Origin: Cladopsammia gracilis
Lineage: Eukaryota; Cnidaria; Anthozoa; Scleractinia; Dendrophylliidae
Assembly: GCA_022457155.1 (NCBI GenBank)
Contig: JAJGOT010000314.1
Coordinates: 591,501 to 655,500, forward strand
Direction: 5' to 3'
Length of the DNA: 64,000 bases
The position numbers and the translations under genes are program-made. Positions 1 to 11,023 of the stretch are shown here, piece after piece. The notes beneath the pieces are model-generated. The model made no database searches, had not been told where the DNA came from, and worked only from the letters and a program-made list of their open reading frames with translations. How positions within the stretch are numbered: the stretch's first letter is position 1; each line of letters starts with the position of its first letter.

Positions 1-60
1 TAAGGGGTGATCGCCTCCTAAAAAAAATTCATTTTACATCCATTAATTAAATTAATGCAG

Positions 61-2506
61 GATGAGCTTATGAATGAACTTGAAGAGTTGGAACAAGAAG
101 GATTGGATGAACAGCTTCTAGAAGTTGGTGGAACTGCTAATCTGCCAAATGTTCCTGCCACAGAACTACCAGCTGCTCCAGGTTAGCTTCCATTGAATTT
201 CAGTTCAAAAACTTGTCTGAATTATATCATTACAGTTGTGGCACTCAGTACATGATAAAAGGTAAATTTGTGAATTTGGTACCATTCTGTCTATAATTTC
301 CCATTCCATGTTATGGATAACAAAATATGTACACAGTATATGAATTTGGCAAAGAACACAGTTCTGCCTATTCTGTGTAAATCGTACCTGTTTGTTCTAC
401 TTTTGGAAGAAGAATGAACTAAATAATTATTCCAGTTATTCTGAGAAAATTTTAATCTTTTAAATCCCAATAGCATTAAATTTCTCTGTTTAGATGTACA
501 TGGAATATTAAACACTGAATGACAGGTCCCAAGGGAAATGGTGAATTTTGTTTCCTGAGAGTCTGGATGTTTCCCGAGACGAAATCAAGGGAGACCAAAT
601 TCACTGTTTCCTGATGGATCAGTCATTAAGTGATTTGTTAGCAACACACACAAAAAAAAACACAACACAGTTTGAAAAACACAAACCGAGCACTCGAGGT
701 AAACATCAATCGCATCATAATCATGCCACCTTTTGTCACGGTCTCATCACATGCGCTAATGGGCAACAGTGCAATGTTACCCTCTGATGTCAAAATTGCT
801 GTCCACTTTTGCAAATGTTGCCCGCTTAGGACAATTGGCAGGAAACAATTTGTTAGATGTCATGTGACCACAAATCAACCAATCAACATGCACATTGTAT
901 TGAGAAAAACTCCAGCTATATAACAGTGATGCTTTATCAATTAGAGAGGTTATGAGAATTAAGATATGATCAGCCAAGATCAATTGCCTTGTTGATATTT
1001 TAACAACTTCTCACTAGTAACTACTGTAATAAATGAATGTTGACAAGAAAGGAGAATTTGTATTTTGATATTGGGGCTTAAAGTATAAATCCTTAAGTCC
1101 AGAACAGTCTGGACAGAAAGACTGGACCTAAAAGCTGAGGAAACCTTCATTGAGTAATCATGTGACTTGTTTAAGACCCGTTAGCCTTCTGTATAGATGT
1201 TGTGGTGCAATTTTGTCCTTGGTGCCAATTTTACTTTCCTTTGTTTAAAACTCATTATCATACATTTCCATACCCAAGGCTGTGCTCTTAGAAGAATGAC
1301 AGGGAGCCCAAAGGCTCCCAACTATGAAATCTGGGGTGCCTGGCACTTAAGCAAAAGTAGGTTTTTCTAGTTGCTATAAGATAAAAGTAAGGAGCCTGAG
1401 GCACCTGGGCAATGCTAGAGCACAGTCCTGATACCCAAAAACAAAGGAAAATAAAATTTGCACCAAGGGCAAAATTGCACCACAACATACATGTAGACAA
1501 TATTGTCACTTACATGTAATGTTGTGACTTGTGGTACACAAATCCACTTCTCTTTGCAAAGTTATTATATGTCTATGTTTCCAGGGCACTTTAAGGTTTC
1601 TTAGAAATAAATTAAAAGTTAAATTAATCATGGTTTGATTTATCATTTTAATTACATGCACATAGAAAAGTTTTTTCTTGACTACTTTTTGTCCTACCTT
1701 GTATCTAAAAATTCCATTGTTGCATCTTTATAGCGTTTAATTGTGTACAGCAGAAAAATTCAGTTTTCAAGCCATGACATACTAGCTCATGTTTCTTTGC
1801 CATGAGCCCTATTTTATTGGCCAGCTATTAGGAAAGTGACAGGTTACATGCAAATCTATCAGGCCCCAATCCACCAGATAAATCACTATCCAGTGGATAA
1901 CACAAAAAAGGGGTGAGTGGAATAAAGCCCTAAGTGACTTATGATCAACTGCTAGATTCTCCTTCCAGTTTGTATTGTATATACTCATGTAACAAAGGGA
2001 GAATTTGGCTATAGATCAGGAGTCACTTAGGGCCTTATTTTCCAAACATTATTTGGAATAAGGCTTTTAGTGACTCCTGATCTGAAGCCAAATTCTCCCT
2101 TTGTTACATGAGCACAAACTTGAAGGAGAATCTAGTAGTTGATCAGAAGTCACTTAGGGCTTTATTCCACTCACACCTTTAATTGGTTTTGCTAATGCTT
2201 TTCCACAGGATAGTGATTTATCGGTGGATAGCACTATTCACCTAACAACCAGGGCCTGGAGGCCAACACAAAATTCAGTACTCCTGAGCTATCAGAGAGC
2301 ATGTTCTTTTTATGCTGGTAAAATTAGAGGAGTGGTTTCAAAATAAAATGATTCATATGTTGCTCTTGTAGAATGCAAACAGTTTACTCCAAAGGGTAAA
2401 GAAAGGATGGTATTTAACCGATGTGTGTTTTTCTCTCTTTCTAGCCAAAGCGAAAGCCAAGGCAGAGGATGACGATTTGCGAGAACTTGAAGCTTGGGCC
2501 TCTTAG
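61..2506 (+). CDS. CHMP4: CHMP4 (ESCRT-III subunit, Snf7 family), last two exons, partial
   Basis: Two exons are visible. Exon A is 61-181, after an AG acceptor ending at 60 and with a GT donor at 182. Exon B is 2445-2506, after a pyrimidine-rich acceptor, and ends in TAG at 2504-2506. The phases join cleanly (one base plus two). The reading frame opens with DELMNELEELEQEGLDEQLL and ends with the acidic stretch EDDDLRELEAWAS. This is the typical CHMP4/Snf7 C-terminus: the regulatory helix region followed by the short terminal amphipathic helix that binds ALIX. In this family CHMP4 is the main filament-forming subunit of ESCRT-III, acting in endosomal budding, cytokinesis and membrane repair. 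The N-terminal exons lie upstream of the window. The 2.26-kb intron holds nested transposons. Paralogue A, B or C cannot be chosen from the tail alone. Confidence 0.9.
1198..1488. mobile_element. Inverted-repeat element (MITE) in the CHMP4 intron, hosting a second MITE
   Basis: The two ends, 1198-1246 and 1441-1488, are imperfect reverse complements sharing TTGTGGTGCAATTTTG, CCTTGGTGC and CTTTCCTTTGTTT. There is no coding capacity. The interior is taken up by a second element at 1278-1430. Confidence 0.65.
1278..1430. mobile_element. hAT-type MITE with 8-bp target duplication
   Basis: The ends GGCTGTGCTCTTAG and CTAGAGCACAGTCCTG are inverted repeats. The element is flanked by the exact direct repeat ATACCCAA at 1270-1277 and 1431-1438. 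An 8-bp target-site duplication is the hallmark of the hAT superfamily. It sits inside the inverted repeat 1198-1488. Confidence 0.75.
1861..2259. mobile_element. MITE of the 'GATAAATC..ATCC' family, split by another element
   Basis: The left part (1861-1905) carries AGATAAATCACTATCCAGTGG. The right part (about 2180-2259) carries its complement, AGGATAGTGATTTATCGGTGG, followed by CAACCAGGGCCTGG. A complete relative of this family lies at 10722-10870. The two halves are separated by the palindromic element 1911-2177. Confidence 0.65.
1911..2177. mobile_element. Palindromic MITE nested in the element 1861-2259
   Basis: This is a near-complete hairpin. The left arm starts GGGTGAGTGGAATAAAGCCC and the right arm ends GGGCTTTATTCCACTCACACC. 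A second inverted segment (AGGAGTCACTTAGGGCCTTATT and its complement) lies near the centre at about 2018-2085. No open reading frame. Confidence 0.7.
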
Positions 2507-2947
2507 ATTGAAGCTTTTGATCAATCAATTGCTGGAAGTGACAATCTTTTGCACATGTAGTTTATTTTACCAAACTCAAATCAAACTAAGTAATAGTTTT
2601 TGCCACTTATTAACTATAATTAAATGTTATCAATAGACTGGAATGCTCTAGATAGCCATTTTTGGAAATTATCAACTTTGGCCATATTGAGCCAAGTTGA
2701 TAAATTATTCTGACTTGTTAAATGAAAATTTCTTGTTCACGTACAGTCAATTCCCACTACATTGTACAATAGACTGGTCTTCAGAACCATGATTTGATTT
2801 GACCATGATTTGTTTTCAGTACAGTGTACATCTTATTCACTGGGACTTGAACTCCTGTGTACAGCTGTATAACAACAAAACAACAAACCCATAGATATAG
2901 CAAGGTGTCTTGACTGTTTGTGTAATTGCACATTGTACCTGTTGACA

Positions 2948-2953
2948 AATAAA
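2948..2953 (+). promoter_or_regulatory. Polyadenylation signal candidate for CHMP4
   Basis: A canonical AATAAA followed by a T-rich stretch, about 440 bases after the CHMP4 stop codon. It is the first canonical hexamer noticed downstream on this strand. Its use is inferred. Confidence 0.4.
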
Positions 2954-3935
2954 GTTTTTTTATAGGAGTGAACTGGATGGGGCGAGGTGGGGCCATATAC
3001 TGTACGTGTGCATAATTATAATACGTGTATCTTGGTTGGGTTTTTCAAGACTGTTTTTTAAGTTGGCTTGAAGTCATACTCATTACAAAAATGTCATGCA
3101 TTCAGTTTTCATGTGGTTTGAAATGAATTGTCAAATTTGTCCTCATGTGCACAACCAAATAATTATTTTTCCTAGGACTATTACAAATTTTATTACATTA
3201 ACAAAGCAAACCAAAGCACTCACAATTTTTGCTGTCATCCTAGGGGTATTTGACCACAGGGGTTCACCTGTGCTAACAAGAGAGAATTACCCTTATTCTC
3301 TCCCATTTTTTTCTTTTTTTTTCATCATCATCAAGATTACAACTTTAGAGCCTATGGTTGCCCAAGCACAAGGTCTTCAATAACAATTATTATTATTCCC
3401 AAGTGCCACATTTACCATATCAACTGTACTATGTTTTGGTCATATACATGTAATTGCAAGGCACGACTTGCCAACCTGGACCAATAATAATTATTTCTTC
3501 TGGCTTCTAATTAAAGTGAACTAAATGCCCAACTGATTTTTGAACAACTTGCTTCGGATCTCGAGGGACCGAGGGGTTTCCAAATATGGTACTAAGCAAA
3601 AAATGAATATTTGGAAGCTATGAATGCGCATTACACGTTTCAACCCACTTATGCCGGGGTTTCTGGCACAACTTTATAAATTTTTAATGAAACTTTCATT
3701 ATGTTTGTCTCCAAAGGCTGTGAAAAACGGTTGTAAATCCTATTTTGGGTGCTAATTATAGCTTTTAATATTTACTCAAAAGTCTGTCTACAAATTAGAA
3801 TTGATTTTGAAGTTGAAATATAATTTTCTTTTAGGTGATAATCTGGTTCTCAGTAGAGACAAAACTCAGTAATATTGAGTTTTCCCAGGTCGTAGCTAGC
3901 GTACAGTAACACTACATGTACCTGTTATGTTCTGT
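2954..3935. other. Intergenic DNA without a recognised gene
   Basis: Downstream of CHMP4. AT-rich; only short chance reading frames are present, and no motif, tRNA or clear repeat was recognised. Confidence 0.5.
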
Positions 3936-4662
3936 TTAAGGTTACAGTGTACCTTCGGGGGTGTCTCCAGTATAACAGCTCTAGCGTCTTAAGATTACAC
4001 TCTATATACCTAAACCCAGATATCAAATTAAAGCTTATAGAGCTGGCTATCTAAATATGGAAACCATTTGGTAATAAAATGAATTGTCGAATTTTTTACG
4101 ACGTCTAAATTCGAACGTCCGAATCAGCTTTAAAACGCTATAACTCAAAGCGATTATTATATTTTGCTAATTTGATTTGTTCTTGGGTTTCCGGACACGA
4201 AGCGCTAAAAAAGCGTGTCGGCGATTTTCCATATTCAATTGCAGTGAAAAGTTACAGAATATTTTCGAAAAGGGGAGAAAAAAAATTGGAATGATCGCAC
4301 GGAAATGCCTGTTGACAAAAAAGTTTTCGGAATTAAGAAATTCGCCGACACGTTTTTGTTGATTATATGTTAGCCTAGCTTCTGTCCAAATTTAAGGAAA
4401 ATCGAACAAATTCCCTTTGAGTTGTAGCTCTTTAAAGTGTCCCCAACAAGCGAAAAATTAACTTTGAGAAAACGGCGCTTAAAAAAACATATCGCTTAAT
4501 AAACAAACTCCGCCCACAAAAGTTATACCGTCATTTCTCCGTCAATTTTCACTATTTTTCGATACTTTTTTTTGGGATGAAAGTTCATTCTGTAAACTTT
4601 ATTTTAACGCCAAAAAAAAATTTTCAATAAATTTTCGATCTGAAGGTACACTGTAACCTTAA
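3936..4662. mobile_element. TTAA-flanked non-autonomous DNA transposon (piggyBac-like)
   Basis: The ends GGTTACAGTGTACCTTC and GAAGGTACACTGTAACC are perfect 17-bp inverted repeats, each directly flanked by TTAA (3936-3939 and 4659-4662). TTAA target duplication is characteristic of piggyBac elements. The ~720-bp interior has no credible transposase, so it must have been moved by an enzyme encoded elsewhere. Confidence 0.8.
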
Positions 4663-5339
4663 CCCAGGACAGCGTTATTTTGGCTAAAAGGGTAGCCCTA
4701 ACACCAGGGTTACCCTTCCAGTTTGGAAACAGTTACTTAGAGCCTTGTCGCTTGAATCATGCAAGGTTATAGATCCTTCAAAGTTTTACCATAAATAAGG
4801 CCTCTTAAAAAAAAGCTAAGAAAAATAGGAAAACCTAGAAAATATTTGGAACATGTAAATCAGTATAGTGGTTAAAAATAGGCAAGATTAAAACAAATAC
4901 AGAAAGCCTAACTTGATTGTTATTTTGTGTGAAAACATGTCATGCCAGTGCAGTTATAGTGGAGTTCCTGCATGCACCAAAGTTATACATGAGCGGAAAA
5001 GCATCCTCACAAAATGGTGATATACCTATATGAGAAAATATTTGCGAGTTGCTTTGAATGGCAAAGCTGTGCAACCCAGGTGTAACAGGTCCTGGACCAC
5101 AGTGTTAAAACTAAGCATGTTCTGATTCTAAGCGTGTACCATGTGGCATTTATTGCTTTTGTGCAGCAGTTTAGTCTGATGGGGCTCTATTTAGAGCACC
5201 ACATTTTCCCTTTAGATAGCCGACGTCTACTGTAAAGAATTAACAGCTGCACCACCCAAAGTCACGATCACAAACAATTTTAAAAAAATAATAAAATTCC
5301 GTCATGAAGCCATCATGAAAGGTTTACTCTGTATATGTT
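4663..5339. other. Intergenic DNA, nothing recognised
   Basis: Between two mobile elements. No long reading frame, RNA gene or clear repeat was seen. Confidence 0.45.
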
Positions 5340-5635
5340 TGGGTGGTGGTGTGCTGCTGGGACTCAGAATCCCTTACTGTACCTTAAACCAGACCATGTT
5401 CATTTTGCAACCATAATTATTATAACTAGACATGCAAAATCCCTACCCTATCCCAAACTCACTATTCTCTTCATACCACTGATTAGTTGCCCAGCAAATA
5501 CCCTATTCTAGACCAAAACTCTATGATTTCTATACCCTATCTCAGACTAATTTGCTTGAAAAGCATACCCTTCACAGTGGCACATACGTACCCATACAGC
5601 TTATATCCGGGAATTATGAGAGTACCCCCCACCCG
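5340..5635 (-). repeat. 'GGGTACTCCC' repeat family copy, reverse orientation
   Basis: Contains the family's internal phrases CCCTACCCTATCCCAAAC, CCCTATTCTAGACCAAAA and CCCTATCTCAGACTAA, and ends in GAGAGTACCCCCC. Other copies lie at 31198-31630, 32546-32944, 39347-39755, 41823-42114 and 42981-43446. No protein is encoded. Confidence 0.7.
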
Positions 5636-6238
5636 TATTTAAGAGGTCGTCTGTAATAGAGGTGGTGAATGGTAAATTTGACACTTTGTTAGATGGTGAG
5701 CCCGAGATTTTTCTACTTTAAACAATGTGAGACTAAGACTCTGAAAAGGCTTCAAACGATAAATATAAACGGTGGAGATTTATTACAATGCTTTCAAAAC
5801 TTTCAAGAAAAGAACATGTTTGATTCAAATAATGCAGCTTCATTTACAAAATAATGGAACTTGAAAATGTCAGTTCATGCAATTAATTTGGGTAGCTCAA
5901 TTTAAAGCGGTAAAATAAAATTAGAGCCACACCTACAATCAGATTTTGATACCTTTCATCAAAATTTCCAATGACCTCCCCGTCACTTGTACATGGAAGT
6001 CACCCTGCAAAGGGGGAAGGGTGGTTGATACACTAGGCAATTTTCTCTTGTGACTCACAACACAATGCTGAGAGCATTGCAAGACAAGTTGAAGATTACA
6101 CGTTACACAGGTGCAACTTATATCACAATGCTGCACAAATTGAGATTTGTTCAACTTTTTTTGCAACTTGCAATTTTTTGTTGCAAAACAAGTTGCGAAG
6201 AGGGGTGTTACATGCACCATGTTATCTGCAACTTGTCT
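5636..6238. other. Intergenic DNA with short palindromes
   Basis: Contains repeated short inverted motifs of the type GCAACTTG...CAAGTTGC around 6060-6235. Reading frames here are short, lie on both strands over the same bases, and look non-coding. Confidence 0.4.
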
Positions 6239-6244
6239 CATTGC

Positions 6245-6694
6245 CAGACCTTCCAACATCTAAAACCCTGAAATCTTAGGTCTCCAAAATTTACCCAAAA
6301 AATCTAGAGATTTGGGTCCGAAATAGTGAGATTTACAAAAATGTTTTAAAACAATGGAATCTCAACGCTAACAATACCTAGCAGTGTTCAAACTGCCATA
6401 ATTAGTACTCTTTTAGCATTAACACAAATTAGACAAACAAGTTAACCTTAATTATGTGGCGCTTACCCTGTTCATCATCGTAGACCTTGGGAAAGCTATT
6501 CTAAAAGCTTCTTTATACATTTTGAGACTAGCGGGTCGAGTCATGTCTGGCCTGTCACCTTTATAATACTGTATCTGATTGAGGTTGTAATTCATTGTGG
6601 AAAACCATGAGATTTCAATGTTAAATCGTGAGACCGTAAGATGACTCCTGACATTGTGAGTCTCACAACCAAATCGCGAGGTTTGGAAGGTCTG
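6245..6694. mobile_element. CAG...CTG-ended DNA transposon with CATTGC duplication
   Basis: The ends CAGACCTTCCAA and TTGGAAGGTCTG are perfect inverted repeats, flanked by the direct repeat CATTGC at 6239-6244 and 6695-6700. The length is 450 bp, with no transposase. Repeated short phrases such as GAGATTT, GTGAGAC and GTGAGTCTCAC occur inside. The superfamily is uncertain: hAT would normally give 8 bp. Confidence 0.7.
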
Positions 6695-7216
6695 CATTGC
6701 AAATGGCAAGAAAAATTCACTTGTGTTACAGCACCTTTAGAGCTAGGACAAAAATATGAAGCCTGCTTTAGTCCTGGGGCTCTTAGCCAGAAGTGTCAGC
6801 TGTTTTCTTGCCCTACCCCTGTGGGTGTCAGTGAGAAAGTGTTTGAATTATGAGTGTCATTATGCCATCTGGTGATGTCACAGACAGATTAATTCCAATG
6901 TCACATAAATTTTAGAAATTTGTGGCTAATAGTCACTCTTTCTTCCCGATCGATGCTGCAATCGATGAAAGCAACTGATTTTGTTTGGCATGTTTGTGTG
7001 TTCAGCTTTGTTGTTCACGTGAAATGAATCAAACTTTTTCCCCTCCAAAGATTGAAATATGCAGCAAATCAACATTTGGATGATACCAAATTGGACCCAC
7101 CATATAGTTTCTGGTCAGACAATGTTACTTTGTTTTACCTCTTTTTCACTTTAATCATCTAAATAACAGTCCTTGTTGTGAAATAAGATATTAGATCAGT
7201 ATTCGTCTTGTGAATG

Positions 7217-7395
7217 CAGGGGCGGATCCAGGATTTTGAAATGGGGGGTGAAATTTTAATCAAAAAAGATATCGGAGAAATAAAATATTATTTATTTGAG
7301 AAATACTTTAGAAAAAAGAAAGAAAGGGTCTCAGAAAAGGGGGGTGAAAATTCACCCATTTCACCCCCCCCCCCCCCCCCCTGGATCCGCCCCTG
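7217..7395. mobile_element. MITE with CAGGGGCGGATCCAG ends
   Basis: The 15-bp ends CAGGGGCGGATCCAG and CTGGATCCGCCCCTG are inverted repeats, flanked by the direct repeat GAATG (7212-7216, 7396-7400). The interior is AT-rich, with a G-tract near the left end and a 16-base C-tract near the right. A reading frame across it merely crosses the MITE and is not a gene. Confidence 0.8.
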
Positions 7396-7835
7396 GAATG
7401 TAGATACTTTGCCGGTCTTTGCTTTTTGCGACCAATAAGAAACAGTTGTTTATCTCTCAAAACTAAGAACCAATCGAAATGTACCTGCCATTCTCACACT
7501 AATCCCTGACGTCACTGAACAGCATAATAATACTCGGAATTCAGACCTTCTCGCTGGCACCCACAGGGGGTAAGGTGAGGTAGAGATTGACACTTGAGAC
7601 TTTGGAGCTCAGATCTTCCATTTGAGACCTCAAGTAAGGGAGCATGGTTCCTGATTTGTCCGATGGTCTAAGAGTTATCTGCTATTAGCAGCTATGCTGC
7701 AGACACATCAGCAGCACATAAGAACCAGGAACACAGGAAAATTAATATTTTAATGTTTGTAATTAATGTTTACACCTTCCATTATTGTTTATACCCTGTC
7801 TCATTGAGCTAAGAATTTAGAATGCAGGTCATTGT

Positions 7836-8561
7836 TCATTTCTTGGTCAACAAACTGGCAGCAGCATCATCAACAAACCAATGCAACTCTCCATTAGTGG
7901 GCCTCACTCTTGCCGCTGGGAGTGGCTCCTCAGCGTTACCCTCCAACACCTGTTGTAGAACACCAGCCTTGCTTGCACCAGTACTAACAAACACTGCACA
8001 CTTAGCAGCATTGATGATGGGATAAGTCAGTGTGATCCTGCAGGGGGGTGGTTTGGGTGAATCAGAAATCGGTGCAACAAGGTGAGACTTTTCTTGAAGC
8101 AGTGGATGACCGGGAAATAGAGAACATGTGTGACCATCAGGACCCATTCCTAGCAGAAGCATATCTAGGGAGGGAAGGTTATTCCCGGGGTACCACCCCC
8201 TGAGACAAGACTCGTACTTCTTCGCGGCTTCATCCAGTGAAATATCATGATTGATAGCTAACACTTGTTCAGGTGCGACGGAGAGCTTATCTAGCAAGTG
8301 CTGTTTTACTGCTGAGTAATTGCTATCAGCGTCTGTTATTGCTACATACCGCTCGTCACAGAAGAACACTCGCCACTTTGAAAAGTCAATCTGAAGCGAC
8401 AGCAGACCCGGGCAAACAATTTTCGGGAGACTTCCACCTGAAAAGCCGACAGTAAAGAATCCGTGGTCATTGATAGCTTCTGATGACTTCTGAGCGATCA
8501 AGGAACAAACCTCTCGTTGTAGATCTGCTTCTTTTGAGAAACTGTGCGTGGCGGCAGCCAT
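7836..8561 (-). CDS. PGLS: 6-phosphogluconolactonase (PGLS), single coding exon
   Basis: Encodes 241 residues if translation starts at the ATG at 8561-8559 (protein start MAAATHSF). The frame is open upstream to another ATG at 8693, but the shorter start matches the usual animal length of about 250 residues. The protein has the glucosamine-6-phosphate isomerase/PGLS fold signatures: GFFTVGFSGGSLPK, WRVFFCDERYV and the diagnostic LLLGMGPDGHTCSLFPGH with its catalytic histidine. It hydrolyses 6-phosphogluconolactone to 6-phosphogluconate, the second step of the oxidative pentose phosphate pathway, in the cytosol. No intron interrupts the frame, although CIBAR nearby is split into six exons, so an origin by retroposition is possible; no clear poly-A tract was seen at the 3' end. 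An inverted-repeat element begins 134 bp upstream. Confidence 0.92.
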   Translation of the reverse strand: MAAATHSFSKEADLQREVCSLIAQKSSEAINDHGFFTVGFSGGSLPKIVCPGLLSLQIDFSKWRVFFCDERYVAITDADSNYSAVKQHLLDKLSVAPEQVLAINHDISLDEAAKKYESCLRGWYPGNNLPSLDMLLLGMGPDGHTCSLFPGHPLLQEKSHLVAPISDSPKPPPCRITLTYPIINAAKCAVFVSTGASKAGVLQQVLEGNAEEPLPAARVRPTNGELHWFVDDAAASLLTKK

Positions 8562-8694
8562 GTTTGGACTCGATATTGTCACTGCGGGGGAGGGTGCACT
8601 GATGCGTTGCGCGTGAAGGTAACTCGCGCGATGAGTGCAACTCATGATCACGCGAGGAACGTGATGATTTCGATCCCCAGATCCATCCTGCAAG

Positions 8695-8977
8695 TCTCGA
8701 AAGTCCCGATAACTTTTCGGGCCCGGAACAGTATTTTAAAATCAGAATAAGATAATAAGATAGCTCTCCGGGCCCGATAACCGTTATCGGGCCCGGAAAA
8801 CTATCTTATGTGCGCAATGTTTACATTAAAGATTAAAATTGTGTTGGTTTTGAAAGCTAAGCAATCATGACATTCTAAGTTGACGAAAGTTTGAGGGCTA
8901 AAAAATACTTTCCCATTCTATAGATTCTGATTTTAAAATACAGTTCCGGGCCCGAAAAGTTATCGGGACTTTCGAGA
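8695..8977. mobile_element. Inverted-repeat MITE just upstream of PGLS
   Basis: The arms are about 50 bp long: 8695-8747 (TCTCGAAAGTCCCGATAAC, then TTTCGGGCCCGGAAC) and its complement at 8927-8977. A second palindrome built on CCGGGCCCGATAAC sits at about 8765-8800. There is no coding capacity. Because it abuts the PGLS 5' region, it may lie in the promoter or 5' UTR. Confidence 0.75.
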
Positions 8978-10721
8978 AACGGGCCCCTGGACTACTATTA
9001 GCAAAAAGAAGATATGGATCGTTTTACAATATTTCGGCTGGCGAGACCAGCCTTCTTCTGGTTATTAAAATATGGCACTCAAGTTTTTGAAACAGGAAAA
9101 GATCCATCAATTGAGCTGATTTAGTGCCTGCAACCGGGCGGGGCCCCATAAATGAAGAGGAGCTAGGGGGATATACCGGAGAGAAAAAGACTTGCTCAGA
9201 GGAGAATAAAAAAGAAAAGTATAAATAATCGCGATCAACAACGGGCTCTCTCTAAGCCAGACACCCTCGGCCGTAGCCCGGGCTAAACGGCGAGACTCGA
9301 GAGTCGACGGGAGTAATCAAACTCTGGAGAGCGAGTGCTTAAGAGTTAAGGGCAAACGAGATCGAGAAATAAGAATTCCCATAAACTCCAACGAAATTTT
9401 AAACAGATTCAAACTCCTTGAGAGCGCACGAGAGTCACTGAGAGCGTATGCGAGTTTCAGGCCCAAAACTGGCTTTAAGGGACACTGTCCCGGACGATAT
9501 ATTGTATATATCGATATATCGTATATATCGATATATCGTATATATCGGCCGATATATCGTATATATCGTGTTTTCATTATTATGGCCAGGAGTTTGCTTT
9601 TAATAAGTTTGGTTTCTTATCTTGAAATAGGAAGAAAAAAATCGCCAAAAGTGATGAACGTAAAGAAATATAAACTAAAGAGAGGCAAAAGAGATAGAAA
9701 AATGCAAATACAATAGATCGGCCCCTAGGAGAAGAATGGTATTAGCCATTCCCCGTTTCTTTCCCTATGTCACTGACATGTATCAGTTTAGGTAAAGTTG
9801 CTCTTTGGCCATATGCCACAATTATTTGTGGCGTGACCGTTGAGCTATTTTTCCTTTCAGCTCTTTCTAGAATGATTAGCGACATATACGGGATAGGTGA
9901 AGTGTTGCCGAGTCTCATTGTGTTCTAGCTACGACACACTGACGAGACTGCAAGAAGCTCGAAACAGCTGTCTGTGTCTGCTTTCTACAGTTTGAGCGCT
10001 GATCATGTCCAGGTCTGGCCATCTGTAGAGTCATTTCGAAAAGAATGCCTTTTTACATTGTTTGATGGGTCATTGCGGTGGTCTTATCACTGTGTGTACT
10101 GATCCAATGTTACGCACTAGATCGTTCACGGTATATTGCAGATTCGTTGATTTAATTTAAAAAAGCGCGAATCCTTTTTTCAAGTGACGTTTTCCATAGT
10201 AAAAACATTTCGAGGGAAATGTAAAGTTTGAAAATTATCAGGAACGTTCAAGTGTTGTTCTCGGCATCCAGTTATTTATTTTCGATTTTTCAAAGTAAAG
10301 ATTTTTCGAAGTAAAGTTAGCGGCTAGTTGAGTAGAAAAATCGTAAAGAAACAGGTAGCTAAAATGGAATTGTCAAGGATTGAAGGCAATGAAATTTATT
10401 TTCGACTTATTTGATTTCTCAGAACGTTCTGAACACTGTATCTGAATAGACGACGACACGTGAAAGTCGTGTATTTCTTGTTGAGTCAGGAACTGAAGCT
10501 TACAAAAAATATACTGAAATAATGTTAATGATTGTCCCTTTAGTCCGGTTTGTCCTACATTAAAGCTAACAAAGAAAGACAGCTGCAATAAAAATAAAAA
10601 TAACTCCTTGAGATGGTGAAAACCGGTCAAGAATTACTTGTCGTTTCGCTAGTTTTGCAGTGAAAAATCTCTAGCTTACCTTTTGATTTAACTCAGTGTA
10701 ATTCAGTTTACCAAAAGGTCT
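8978..10721. other. Intergenic DNA with one AT palindrome cluster
   Basis: Apart from the CGATATATCGTATAT cluster at 9494-9569, nothing convincing was seen. Reading frames are short and overlap on both strands. Confidence 0.45.
9494..9569. repeat. Tandem palindromic repeat of CGATATATCGTATATAT
   Basis: About five repeats of a unit built from the self-complementary strings CGATATATCG and TATATA. The reading frame across it (Arg-Tyr-Ile repeats) is an artefact of the repeat. Confidence 0.7.
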
Positions 10722-10870
10722 GGCCCCGCGGTTGTTGAAACGGTGGATAGCGCTATTCACAGAATAAATCGCTAGCCAGCGGATAAGCATTGACAAAACC
10801 AATTGCGTTATCCACTGGATAGAGATTTATCCGGTGGATAGAGCTATCCATCCTTTGAACAACCGGGGCC
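10722..10870. mobile_element. Complete copy of the 'GATAAATC..ATCC' MITE family
   Basis: A 149-bp element. Its ends, GGCCCCGCGGTTGTT and AACAACCGGGGCC, are inverted. Inside, GGTGGATAGCGCTATTCAC and the complementary GGTGGATAGAGCTATCC lie on either side of a central AAAACCAATTGCGTTATCC. It is the same family as the split copy at 1861-2259. Confidence 0.7.
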
Positions 10871-10892
10871 TGGATAGCAGCAGGCAAGGTAT

Positions 10893-11023
10893 AAGTTTAA
10901 GAAAAACGACAATAGTTTTGATTTTTAATATAAAGACGTGTTTCGACAGCTGTACTTTACGATTTAAAAATGACGAAACATGTCTTTAGAAATCAAATCT
11001 GTTGTCGTTTTTGTTAAACTTAG
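10893..11023. repeat. 131-bp inverted repeat (putative MITE)
   Basis: Left arm 10893-10946 and right arm 10974-11023 are near-complementary, sharing AAGTTTAA, AAAAACGACAA and AAAGACGTGTTTCG. It lies shortly after the MITE ending at 10870. No reading frame. Confidence 0.6.

Noticed and set aside
7214..7438. 74-residue plus-strand frame
   Set aside because: It crosses a complete MITE (7217-7395) and its C-tract.
8562..8693. 44-residue N-terminal extension of PGLS
   Set aside because: The frame is open to an upstream ATG, but the extension is not needed for the fold, and the internal ATG gives the usual family length. An alternative start is possible.
9317..9577. Minus-strand frame with repeated Arg-Tyr-Ile
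   Set aside because: It is a translation of the CGATATATCG palindromic repeat.
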